Made by a program: the position numbers and the translations under genes. The notes below the pieces were generated by a model. The model was not told where the DNA came from and made no database searches. It worked only from the letters and a program-made list of their open reading frames with translations. A stretch of 64,000 nt of DNA from Corbicula japonica (Eukaryota > Mollusca > Bivalvia > Venerida > Cyrenidae), in the NCBI GenBank assembly GCA_038501625.1, contig JAZAYU010000012.1, positions 496,001 to 560,000 of the forward strand, written 5' to 3'. Shown piece after piece: positions 23,838-33,747 of this stretch; the first letter of the stretch is position 1, and each line of letters starts with the position of its first letter.

Positions 23838-25402
23838 GCACTCGACATTGATCGAGCAACCAAATAAGCCTGACATTATATTTCTCGCCAGGGCGATATA
23901 ATTATCAGGAATTAATGTCCCTACTTTTACTTTTTTGGATTATTCTTTTGAACAAAAAAGAAATATTTAATCACTTGGTTTTTAAGTTGACATCAAATGA
24001 TAAGCTGATCTTTAATAAAATTACAGTTTAATTTAAATTGCTTTTATTGAATTCAAATATATAGAAAAATACAACCTTGCACAAATAATGCGTTATTCAA
24101 AGTAACATTTCTTTAAAGGGAAGTAATAGATTAAGGCACAAGGGAGATAATTGCAAGAATATTTCTCCTGTATGTTAAGACAGTGTGTTTGAGGCAATGG
24201 GGACTGAAAACCATTTAACTCTCGCCAAGCTAATGAATATGCACTTTAGAGTTCAATTGTGTGCCATTCTTTTTTAAAGAAAACTTGCTTTTCTTTAAGA
24301 TAAAAGCTAAAAAAAAATCCAATTAAAAGTGTGTAAACATTATGACCATTGCTCTCTTGAACACTATTGCTATCTCTTATTTTTTGCTTCCATTATAGTC
24401 AGTGTTCACGGCTGCTTAATTGGCAATTTTTTTACAAACCAGTACTCTCCATAAGTTTAAAGAAACAGTTGTTTATTTGCAGAACCTTCCTCTGTACAAA
24501 GCAACTTTAGCATTGATGGTTTTAATGGCAGTCACGGCTTCACTCGTCATTGCACTGACAGTGGTAAAAAATAAAAATATCAAAATCCTTGTAACGGCAA
24601 AATGCAGCTTAATAAAACTATTTTCGACATGGTCAATTATCTTTCACGCTTTGCTAAAATTTTAGCCAAGGTCATAAACTGTTTGATGTTACTAGCACTT
24701 ATTGGATTAAAACAAATTAATCACTTGGCTTTCAAGTTGGTATTTAATGAGAAGCTAATCCTTAATAAAAGTACACTCTAATTAAAATTGCTTTTGTTAA
24801 ATTGAAACATAAATAAAAATACAATCTAGCACAAATATTGCCTTTTTAAAGACAAATTTTTTAAATGGAAGTAATAGATTAAGGCACAAGGGAGGTAATT
24901 GCAAGAATATTTCTCCTGAATGTTAAGGTGGTATCATTTGTCACAATATACTGTTAAAGTTGGGGGGAGTGTGGTTTCCTATTTTCATAAAATTTCATGT
25001 TATTTAATAATTTAAAATATTCTTATTACTTCAGATATCATTTATAGGGCATATAAATGTTACAGGTCAATCAGGAATTATAAAAAAATAGAAATATGAA
25101 ACAATATCTCTCACTGAGTGTAGCCTTATTGCCGGGAGTCCAAACTTCCAAATTATCCACTATAGTTTTAAACTACAGTCACAGGAAGGTTGTCTGTATC
25201 AAGGTTAACAATGTCTTAGAATTTAGTTCATTAAACTTTACTAGAACAGTAGCAAAAACATGTTTCTCCCAGTGACTACAAAACAAAAATTTGACATTCA
25301 TGTTTGCATTGTTTATAACTATTGTTCTTGTAGAGTTTATTACTCAGAATACATTTTACTGTAAAAGTGTTTTTTAACAGTTATCTGTTAATGTGAGCTA
25401 AA
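23838..25402. repeat. Copy B of the 1.57-kb dispersed direct repeat
   Basis: Same orientation and nearly the same sequence as 12374-13961, including the internal duplicated ~210-bp block and the 81-bp exon-like segment. At its right end it adjoins directly a segment (25410-25494) that matches the two flanks of the transposon at 19560-20919. Confidence 0.85.
24483..24563 (+). other. Possible 81-bp exon encoding one hydrophobic helix (copy B)
   Basis: Identical to 13046-13126, with acceptor ttatttgcag and donor gtaaaa. Its frame is also open through the acceptor from 24420, so coding status cannot be told from the sequence. Confidence 0.25.
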
Positions 25403-25409
25403 TTTACGT

Positions 25410-25494
25410 TGTATTCTTGAAAGATGTAGACTCCAACCCACCATATTAAACTGTCTGCTTTCTGGTTATAGAAAGAGATGAACTAAGAATTTCA
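25410..25494. other. Empty target site matching the flanks of the 19560-20919 transposon
   Basis: The segment from TGTATTCTTGAAAGATGTAG through TCTGGTTATAGAAAGAGATG to 'aactaagaatttc' equals 19498-19559 joined to 20926-20948, with the 6-bp GTTATA present once. Confidence 0.85.
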
Positions 25495-25756
25495 TAGATG
25501 CCGGACTACCGATCGTAACATTTACGAAAATTAACGAATATGGGGTCAAATGCAGGAGTGCCAGGTCAATATTGTTGGACAATATGTAACTTTCAATAAT
25601 ATCAACAAAATGTAGCACTATAACTGTGTGTTCGACACATTTAAAACACGCTTCAAAAATACGAATAATAAAAAAGTAATCGTTATAAATATACAAACAT
25701 AATATTTACTATAATAAATTTATGATAATTGTCTAACTGATTTTTTGTTTCAACAG

Positions 25757-25944
25757 GTGATCCGTCGGGACTGATGCAGGCTGTCGCGAAGATAGGGACG
25801 GGAATGTGTTAGAATCTGGAAAATATTTACCGTCATCAGGTCAACGCCATGCGTTTCCTCTCTCAGATTACTCAGCAGACCTTGTCCCCAATGGATGATG
25901 CTGTGTTTCCCGCCATAATATCAGCGCTCCGGAGTATATATAAG
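25757..25944 (+). pseudogene. Broken exon of an unrecognised protein, interrupted by a transposon
   Basis: After an acceptor (gtttcaacag, ending at 25756) one frame runs for about 62 codons to the transposon border at 25945, with a single TAG. The translation is protein-like (DPSGLMQAVAKIGTG; later MRFLSQITQQTLSPMDD and VFPAIISALRSI) and richer in GC than its surroundings. No family was recognised. The frame does not continue after the transposon at 28110. It may belong to an older mobile element. Confidence 0.45.
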
Positions 25945-26547
25945 CACGCCGGGGGAACTCGGATATGGAACTCGTCTTGCGCTCCCGAAAAAAATCATAT
26001 CAACCGCTTCCGGGTATCCATATCAGACGGAAAATTGACACCGAAAAAGGTAGATGATCCTGAATTTTCATCGATCACATAAATTAATGACCATTTCCCA
26101 GAAAAACTCGAATGCTATTCGACCCTCACTTGAATCACGAACAAAATGATATTTGTCTCTTATGGATCAGTTCAAACTCGACTGTAAAAAGATGTTGAAT
26201 GTAGGCCGATCTTCGAACATTTTATGAAATAATACGTTGTTTACTCCTTTGTAAGGAAGTAGTATCTTGTGTATGCGTAAAATTAGATGATATCTCCCAT
26301 TAGATGAAACTTCAGTGGCCAGAAATGAACAGCTTCTGAATTACTCGTAAAAAATATTTTTGAGTTCCATATCAGGCTGCCGAGTTCCATATCGGACCCA
26401 GTAGTTTCGCATCAAAATGCATTTACCCATGTATAATTATATATGAAAGAATGTTTCACATTAAATTTTATTAATTTTTTGCGATAGAATGATTTTTAAA
26501 ATTAAATTTGTCATTGCTTATAGAGTTTCTTTTCCAATATTCAGGGG

Positions 26548-26745
26548 ATGGGTCGCTTGGGTCAGGGCATGCTAACCTCGGATGGAGTTGAGAAACCAAG
26601 GACCGTTTCTTCGACACGCCAGTCAGAAGAAAGCAAAAGAAGAAAATATCTAAGTTTCAAGTCTGGTATCAATGAACCACGGTGGGTGAAATGCCTGTTC
26701 GAGCACATTATACACAATCAAGGAAACCAAAGTTCTAATGGCTAA
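26548..26745 (+). pseudogene. Exon-like frame inside the 2.2-kb element
   Basis: It follows an acceptor (ttccaatattcag, ending near 26544). It encodes about 66 residues rich in charged and Ser residues (RQSEESKRRKYLSFKSGINE) before a stop at 26743-26745. No family was recognised. It may be the end of a protein formerly carried by the element. Confidence 0.3.
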
Positions 26746-27370
26746 ACAATGTGAACTTTACTTTTACAAATAACTTATGGTCTGCCTTATGATGTACGAC
26801 TTCCAAGTGAATGAATCAGGTGTACTACAGACTTTTACATTCAAGAAAATCACTTTTTTGTAAACAGTGACTTTTAATTTTATCAAAAATATGCGATATT
26901 GTTAGTTCGAATTAATACATCTGTAACCTGTCTTACATGTCATTTGTTGCGATTCTTTTAGAAGTGTTAATTTTATAGTAATGCATCTCAGAAAGAAGAC
27001 ATTAATTTACAAAAGCAAAAATGATGTAGATTGTGATATTTCAACCTTACAGTGCATAAATAAATAAAAAATGAAGGTTTTGCATTGGTTGCTTGTATGT
27101 GAATCTAAAAAAAAACACACACATTTTATATTTATTTTTTTTAAAGGATCTTTTAAGTAAAACACAAACAAAATATGTATTTTATCTTTAATTTTAAACG
27201 ATTTTAAAATAAATCAATAAAAGTTTGAGAATATATCTCCACTGTGTAGTTCACATGGTGTCGTTTGAATATTTTGTTATGCAATATTGAAAGGTTTTTC
27301 ATTTATTTTGTCATCACAGATCTGCATTTGGGCTGTGTAATTCCCTTTAACAATGAATAGTTTGCTGCGT

Positions 27371-27590
27371 TTATTGCAAGCAGATTTTGTTCCCGGCAAT
27401 ATGATGTCTAAAAGTACGCTTGTACTCAAATTGTCCACTGCATATGTCACATTTAAATCCTAGAATTCCAACGTGAATGACACTGGTGACAGATCAGATT
27501 CTTGTATAATGTTTGATGCAGATGTCCCATTCAGTGCGCTCCATGTCTTTACCGTCATTTACTGAAATAGATTAAAAACACATCATGTAA
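27371..27590 (-). pseudogene. Zinc-finger-like relic inside the 2.2-kb element
   Basis: After a good minus-strand acceptor (taatctatttcag near 27563) the frame is broken, but a downstream stretch reads FKCDICSGQFEYKRTFRHH followed by Cys after seven residues. This is a Cys-x2-Cys...His...Cys arrangement like a zinc finger. Stop codons and frame changes on both sides show it is dead or incomplete. Confidence 0.4.
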
Positions 27591-28109
27591 GGTCATCACA
27601 AAAACTCAAGAAACTAGCATACATGTAAGTATTCCTACATTACCAATTCTGATATCGAACTCAGCTGTCTGATATCGAGCTCAAAAATATCTTAATAAAT
27701 AACTAAGCAGTCATAAATTTGTGGCTATCAAAATTATAACATATTGAACTTATGATCCGAATTAACACATGTATACAAGTAACTGTCACTTTATAATGAG
27801 ATAAACACCGTATTATTTCAAAAATATTTCAAGAGTTATGATCAATCGTCGATATTCAACATTTTTACAGCCGATTTTGAACTGATCCAAAAGTGACAAA
27901 TATCAATTTGTTCCTGATTCAAGTGAGGGTCGAATAGCATTCGAGTTTTTTCCGGAAAATGGGCCCGAATTTAAATAACTGATGAAAATTTAGGATCACC
28001 TACCTTTTTTAGTGACAATATTCCGTCTGATTTTGAACCCCGGAAGCGCCTGATATGATTATATCAAAAGCGAAGACGAGTTCCATATTATCAGAGTTCC
28101 CCCGGCGTG

Positions 28110-28471
28110 ATTAGGTTTAAAATTTTATAAAAGCTGCGTGATCATGTAATGAGAATTGTATCTTCATTCACAAGTGACTGGTATATGGATGTATACAATC
28201 GCTTGGTAAGGAGACATGAAAATTGCTTGAAATGTGACGGACGGTGCTTCGAGAAATATGACATTTTGGCATTTGACGTCAAGTATTATGACGTTTTACA
28301 GCGCCGTGCGCTATGTTGATTGTTATATACGCATGCGCAATCGATGTGGTATTTTTCTGAAATTTTGCACAGGGGTAGATAATGTGTTACACATGTATTT
28401 TTGTTTAAATATTCCTTTGACTATTTAATTCATCAATGTTGTCTGAAAACTTTCCGAACAACCCTCCTACA
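28110..28471. other. Short intergenic stretch, nothing recognised
   Basis: A 64-codon frame at 28234-28428 has no supporting feature. Confidence 0.4.
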
Positions 28472-29963
28472 CAGGGGCGGATCCAGGATTTCAGCGAGGG
28501 GGGTTCAACTCAATTCTCGATAAATAAAGTATGTAAGAGGGCCAAATGAATTTGTAACATGCCTAACTAACCTAGGGTTCCGGGGGCCTGTTCCCTCAGG
28601 AAAAAAATTGAAAATTTAAATGCTAAATCCTGCATTCTGGGGTTTTCTGTGAGGATTTTATAGCATGATTTAAACTACTCTTTCTTACAGTAGGGATGAA
28701 ATTAAAAGCACTCAGATCCAAATGCTCTCATTATTTGAATCTAGAAGTTGTAAATTAGAGAAAAGGCAGCTCGAAATGGCTGTAGTTCAAGGTTCCCAGT
28801 TTGTGGCCGCAATACTTTCGCCTGTTGAAAAATGTTGAAGACATTTTTGATGCTTTGGAGCCAGATGATGTTTACCGAAATAACTGTTTGTGGACCAAGG
28901 CTGACTGGTGGGATATGGGGTTTAGAGACAGAAAATAGCTGTGAAATACTTTTGGTTTCCTACTGGACAACAATATAGCATACGATATCAAAATCTTTTT
29001 AAATAAGTTGCATAAAATAAATTTATGAACGTTAATATGCCGAGTCCGGAGTCAACTTTATTGATTGCTCTATAATACTCTATAAATAAAGTTAAGAGAT
29101 TATATGGAGAAAAAATCCGATTTTTTTTTTCGGAGCGGCGCCGATATTAATCTTCGTAGGATATAAAGTATGCTACGGCTGAGTAATTTTCGACTTTTTA
29201 AATGCTTTATTTTCATGAACGGCACGAAATTCAGTCCACACTGACACACTTTTACGTAAGAGACCGATTTAAGCAAAAAAATATTTGTGTAATTATTTTG
29301 GAGCTAAAATCCGACGACCATGTTTAATATACGCACGTGCTCCATGGCGCACCTGCAATATTTTGGGGAAAATATTTTATACTTTCTATGAGAATAATTC
29401 AAAATATATGAAAATCAGTGCACAACTCTATCTCAGTAAATATTCTATGCCTATGCGAACTTATAGCAGTTGTGTGCATAGTCATTCTTTGTCTTTGATT
29501 CACCGCCGGACGTAACATCGAAAATGAATTTATATATTTTTTATTCAAACTTTATTTATTTCTTGTATTGTGGATATTAGCACTTGAATTAATGTCACAT
29601 TTTATAGCCAAGACTCTTACTTCGGACGTTATCAAGTTGCAAAAGGTCACATTATCTGTGGTTTATCAAATGCCCGTGACGAGAGACTTTGAGACGCAAA
29701 AAAACATGCAATACTAAGTTTTCCATTAATTAACAATTTCCTATTTTCTTGTCTTGGTTAAAAGCAGATTGGCCACTTACACTGCATGTTTTGGTCGTCA
29801 AATGAAACAATTTAGCACCAACTGGTTATCGATTTCTTTCATGAAACCAGTCATATTGATTTATACCCACAAACTTCGAACCTTGAACCTCCCGGGACCA
29901 AAAAATCGGGGAAATTAGGGGGATTCGTTCGAACCCCCCGAACCCCCTCTGGATCCGCCACTG
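28472..29963. mobile_element. Non-autonomous hAT transposon, 1,492 bp
   Basis: The ends are CAGGGGCGGATCCAG and CTGGATCCGCCACTG, inverted with one mismatch and continuing into G-rich arms (left 'cgagggggttc', right 'gaaccccccgaaccccct'). A perfect 8-bp duplication CTCCTACA flanks it (28464-28471 and 29964-29971), as expected for hAT. The interior lacks a transposase frame. Single related ends lie near 33977 and 37894. Confidence 0.9.
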
Positions 29964-29971
29964 CTCCTACA

Positions 29972-30381
29972 CAAGCACTAAATAAGCGAAATTTAAACCC
30001 GCGTGAAATGTTAAGTTTCGCTTATTTCAAGCTACGGTAAATGACCTTATTTAAATTATAACATAAAGGGAGCTGATTATACAATTAAAATTTTCCGGGA
30101 TATACGTTTACGTACGGATGAAACTGTCTTTACCTACACGTTTAACCTACTTACGTCCCCTGACTTCATAACACCATTTGTACAACTCTGAATCGAACAT
30201 GCGACTCCCTGTAGTTCTTGGTAAACTTGTAATCGACACTGTTGATATCGCTTTAATCAGTGTTTATTTAACGGCAAATCACTACTGTTATTAAATATTT
30301 ATAGGTTTTTAATCAAATCGATATTAAAAAGCCCAGATCCAAGCGGGAAGTGAGCCTGGGATGATGTTGGTGAGGGTTGTC
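29972..30381. other. Intergenic stretch with a family A fragment
   Basis: At 29985-30035 there are 'gcgaaatttaaacccgcg' and 'tttcgcttatttc' words of MITE family A. No gene. Confidence 0.4.
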
Positions 30382-31552
30382 TAGTCCAAATACTTTAGAC
30401 TTCATGCTTGCCATTTTATATTTTGCCCTTTACTATCAAGCATGTAGTCTAAACGTTCCTGTTTCAATATATGTAGCATTTGTAAACTAGGCAATAACAA
30501 CCAATAAATGCCTCAAAACAATGGTCATCCTTTAAGCTAATCACGCTGTACCAATGATACATGCAAACAAAGAATAATCTCACCATTAACTGATTTTATG
30601 TGTGTTTATCCTCTTACTCATTCTATAAATAGCGTTCACGTGATCAAGCTCACGTAGACCTCTATCATAAGAACGCATAACAATCCTGATCAGGATTTTG
30701 TCTTCATACGCGGAGTTAACAGTCCGCAATGTAGTTACGTCAATTAACCGTAGACAAATGAATAAATATGGTATTTTTGCCGATTTAGTTTAGAAACGTA
30801 TCAGATTACCCGAAATATTGAGTTGTTTATCCCTTATTTTAAGTCTAATGTGACTTTTGAACACTGTCTTATATCTGTATGTAAGGGCGGATCTAGAGGC
30901 ATTCTATAAATAGTGGTCACATCATCAAGCTAACTAGTACCAATCCCAGTGTACTTTGAGAGAAAGTACACAGGTCAATGTGATTGTCACTAGACCGGTG
31001 TGTACACAATGTCCTCTTACTGTTTACCAAAGTCTGCCATTGTTGTAATGTACGAAAATTAAGACGAAATTTTATTGTTACTAGTCTTCTGCAGGCATAG
31101 TTAATGGTTTATATGTTCTTGTTGTGAAATGAATAAATAATAAAACAAATATATTATTTGAAAAAAATATGTCAAAAACATATTCAGGTGAAATATAGAT
31201 ATTTATCCCAAAACAGCATGTCCTAAAATATTTCGTTCATAAACATTTTTTCAATTATCTTCACTCGGAACACCTCTGATACTTTGGATTACAATTGAAA
31301 GCTGTGGCCTGGAAAACTTATGTTGACAATAAATTACATTAAAATTCTCTTATGACAAGTAAGAGTAGTGTATATTTTTGGTTGTGTTTCAAAGATTCGG
31401 GATTATTTCATTGATATCTGTTGTTTTCTACAAGATATTTCAAGCTTTGTTGCTGTCTGCTATAGCGAACTGACGTAAAACGATAAGACCTGACATAACA
31501 AGAAAATGAAAAAATGATAAATAAGTTATGTCAGGTCTTATTTGTAGGACTA
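30382..31552. mobile_element. 1,171-bp TAGTCC element with 9-bp target duplication (family I, long copy)
   Basis: The ends are TAGTCC and GGACTA, flanked by AGGGTTGTC on both sides (30373-30381 and 31553-31561). Its outermost 55 bp (left) and 65 bp (right) equal the whole of the 119-bp element at 20486-20604. Near the right end there is a 13-bp-arm hairpin (GACCTGACATAAC / GTTATGTCAGGTC). No transposase frame was seen. The 9-10-bp duplications fit the Mutator superfamily. Confidence 0.85.
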
Positions 31553-31882
31553 AGGGTTGTCATGAAGCAGTTTGGTTTTTATCATATAAAACCATCATGA
31601 GATATGCTATTTTATACTCGGATCCTGAGGAGTTTCAGTGGGGTTGTCCCTTTTGCATTGATATTTAATTTTCGTGGGGATTTTTGCCAGGAGTTATCAT
31701 ATATCTACTATAACAGTGGAAGCATTGCATCAGGCTCTTTTTTAACAAATGACTGTAAATAATAAACCTAACGATGTTATTTTCAATCAAATTTTGAATT
31801 TTGTTCACAGCAAACTGTTAGTTACCTGTTGATTTTTTGCTAACTACATGTAATTTTATGACCTTTATGTTGATATACATAC

Positions 31883-32022
31883 GGAATATTATGTCAGTAT
31901 GCAGTCTGTGGGCTGTTATCATTTCGAGTCTTGTGTGTAAACCGTATAACGCGAGACCGAAGGTTTACACACAGGACGAGAAACGATAACAGCCCACAGA
32001 CTGCATACTGACATAATATTCC
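31883..32022. repeat. Palindrome with 61-bp arms
   Basis: GGAATATTATGTCAGTATGC at the left is matched in inverted form at the right end. The arms differ at only a few positions and the loop is 18 bp. A diverged fragment ('gacagtatgcagtctgt') is at 49418-49440. It is likely a foldback MITE. Confidence 0.8.
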
Positions 32023-32289
32023 TTTTATTATATACCCTTCTCACTAAAAACAAAACTAAAATTCAATTTGCGTATCAACATTTTATTCAACACAAAAACA
32101 TTCAACAACTAGTTTACTAGTACAGCGTCATGACGTCATGTTTACAATATTTTATGAATGGCGGATGAATACATGTCCTGCCTACATGTCCTGTCAAAAT
32201 TCATAACATGTTGTGCATATACCGTAAAGTTTCTCAACACAGTAAATTTCATTGTAATGTGATCAGGACATAAACGTAAAATGTGAATA

Positions 32290-32598
32290 TTATTCACTAT
32301 CGCTGTCAATGATGGATTTTATTCGCCTTTTTTTAGGAGCAGGGTATTTTTCCTGGTTAATAATTGTGATGCTACAATTGATAAGTGATGCGTTTTGAAA
32401 TATTTTACCGGAGAACTGGCAAGTGTTTTTGGAAATTATTTCGGACATTTGATTGTGGTTTGCAATTTCCACGGATGGCATTGACATAATATCACGTGGA
32501 ATCTGGATTGCTAGATTTGTGGTAGATGTTTTATTTCCAGTAGTTTCATGACCTTGATTGTCGAAAAGAATATCCGACATTTGCTCTTGCATTTGCAT
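32290..32598 (-). CDS. Unrecognised 102-residue frame, possibly a recombinase-type C-terminus
   Basis: A single minus-strand frame ends in a stop. Its composition is protein-like: polar residues, then KIFQNASLINCSITI, then a basic nuclear-localisation-like stretch (PKKRRIK) and an acidic tail (DSDSE). Proteins related to Crypton-type tyrosine recombinases often end in a short beta-rich segment, a basic patch and Ser/Asp residues. That resemblance is from memory of the general pattern and is weak. The first Met is at 32598; the frame stays open for a little further upstream. Upstream exons or a recombinase domain were not found, so it may be a last exon or a remnant. Confidence 0.3.
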   Translation of the reverse strand: MQMQEQMSDILFDNQGHETTGNKTSTTNLAIQIPRDIMSMPSVEIANHNQMSEIISKNTCQFSGKIFQNASLINCSITIINQEKYPAPKKRRIKSIIDSDSE

Positions 32599-33085
32599 AA
32601 TATGGATGCAGCAGACGCAGCGCAGCGTTAAACAAATTCTCGTTTTTATTTCCGATATTTTATTTTTTTTTAACCTTTGTAATATTTTGAATTTGTTTTT
32701 AATTTTTACTTTTCATAAGGATTTCTCGTTTATATAACAAATATTAACGTTTTAAATCGTATCGATTTTAACCTGACATGGTTATTAATAGAATATATAG
32801 GACACCAACGAGATTTTCCAATACTAATTTTGAGTTCAGTGTGCGTCGTAAACTACCGGAAAATTACAAACATATTACACAAAGTAGTTCTGTCACCGCA
32901 TAGAACACGGAAAGCTGCATAAAAAAATCGGAAAGAAGAACATTGTTCGATACGGAATTTCTAATCTGACGAGTTCTATCAATTTTGCGGATTAACGATG
33001 CACAATGGTAAAATCATTCATGGGTATATAATAAATGTTCGTACCTGATACAGGTGTTTTGCCGAAATGTAAATTGTTGCTAATT
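32599..33085. other. Intergenic stretch, nothing recognised
   Basis: AT-rich sequence with long T runs around 32660-32690. Confidence 0.4.
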
Positions 33086-33240
33086 AAGACCACCCAAAAA
33101 TCAAAACCACTCCAATAATAAGAACACTATTTTAATGTTCCTTTTAACTGTTTTTTTTTTCACTATTTTTAAAGACCAACTCTCTATTAAGACCACTTTT
33201 GTCCAGTCTTAGAATGGTCTCAATAGAGGGGTTTTAGTGT
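33086..33240. repeat. Family B MITE, diverged copy
   Basis: Carries the 'aagaccac' words in both halves and the right end 'agaggggttttagtgta'. The left ACAGTG end is lost. Confidence 0.55.
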
Positions 33241-33286
33241 ACATTTGTAATACATGTATAAAGATGATATAATATTAAGATCGAAT

Positions 33287-33381
33287 ATATTTCACCTAGT
33301 GAGCTCCAGCATTCGTATTTTCATGAGTGGCAAAGCCACGAGTGAAAATACTAAATTCCAGAGTTCACAAGTTAAATATAT
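33287..33381. repeat. Imperfect palindrome with ~45-bp arms
   Basis: 'atatttcacctagtgagctcc' is answered by 'gagttcacaagttaaatata', and GTATTTTCATGAGTGGC by GCCACGAGTGAAAATAC. It lies about 340 bp upstream of the first RPUSD1-like coding exon. Confidence 0.65.
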
Positions 33382-33747
33382 TTCTGTCTTTCACTGCTAA
33401 AAACAAATTATCTTTTTATTTTATGCTTTTAGTTCACAATTTACGTGAATTCGACAGAAAAATTGTACGAAATGGCGCCATAAACGGTTGTTTATGACGT
33501 GACATCATGACGTCACATACCTAAATTTGAGCCCGTTTTTTTAACGTTCTCATTCGGAATGTTCTGTACGTTTGGGTACCAACGTGAAAAAAAAACAACA
33601 GTAAAAATGTAAATAATATTCCTCTGTTTGAAAACAGTGAAACACCACTTCTACTTCACTTGGAAAATTCTATAATTCACTGGAAAGCATAAAATGAAAT
33701 TCTCTTTTCTTTCAGCAAACTGTTCAAAGCATATCAGACACATAAGC

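Larger units (their letters stand above)
25945..28109. mobile_element. 2,165-bp element with ~265-bp terminal inverted repeats
   Basis: The left end CACGCCGGGGGAACTC is mirrored exactly at 28094-28109. The arms then match at roughly 80 percent for about 265 bp, including GAATGCTATTCGACCCTCAC exactly. A further inner 'gagttccatatc' is at about 26350-26395. No target duplication could be defined. Inside are a plus-strand exon-like frame and a minus-strand zinc-finger relic. Confidence 0.7.

Noticed and set aside
31487..31552. Helitron 3' end (hairpin followed by CTAA)
   Set aside because: The short copy at 20486-20604 does not end in CTRR, and both copies have target duplications, which Helitrons lack.
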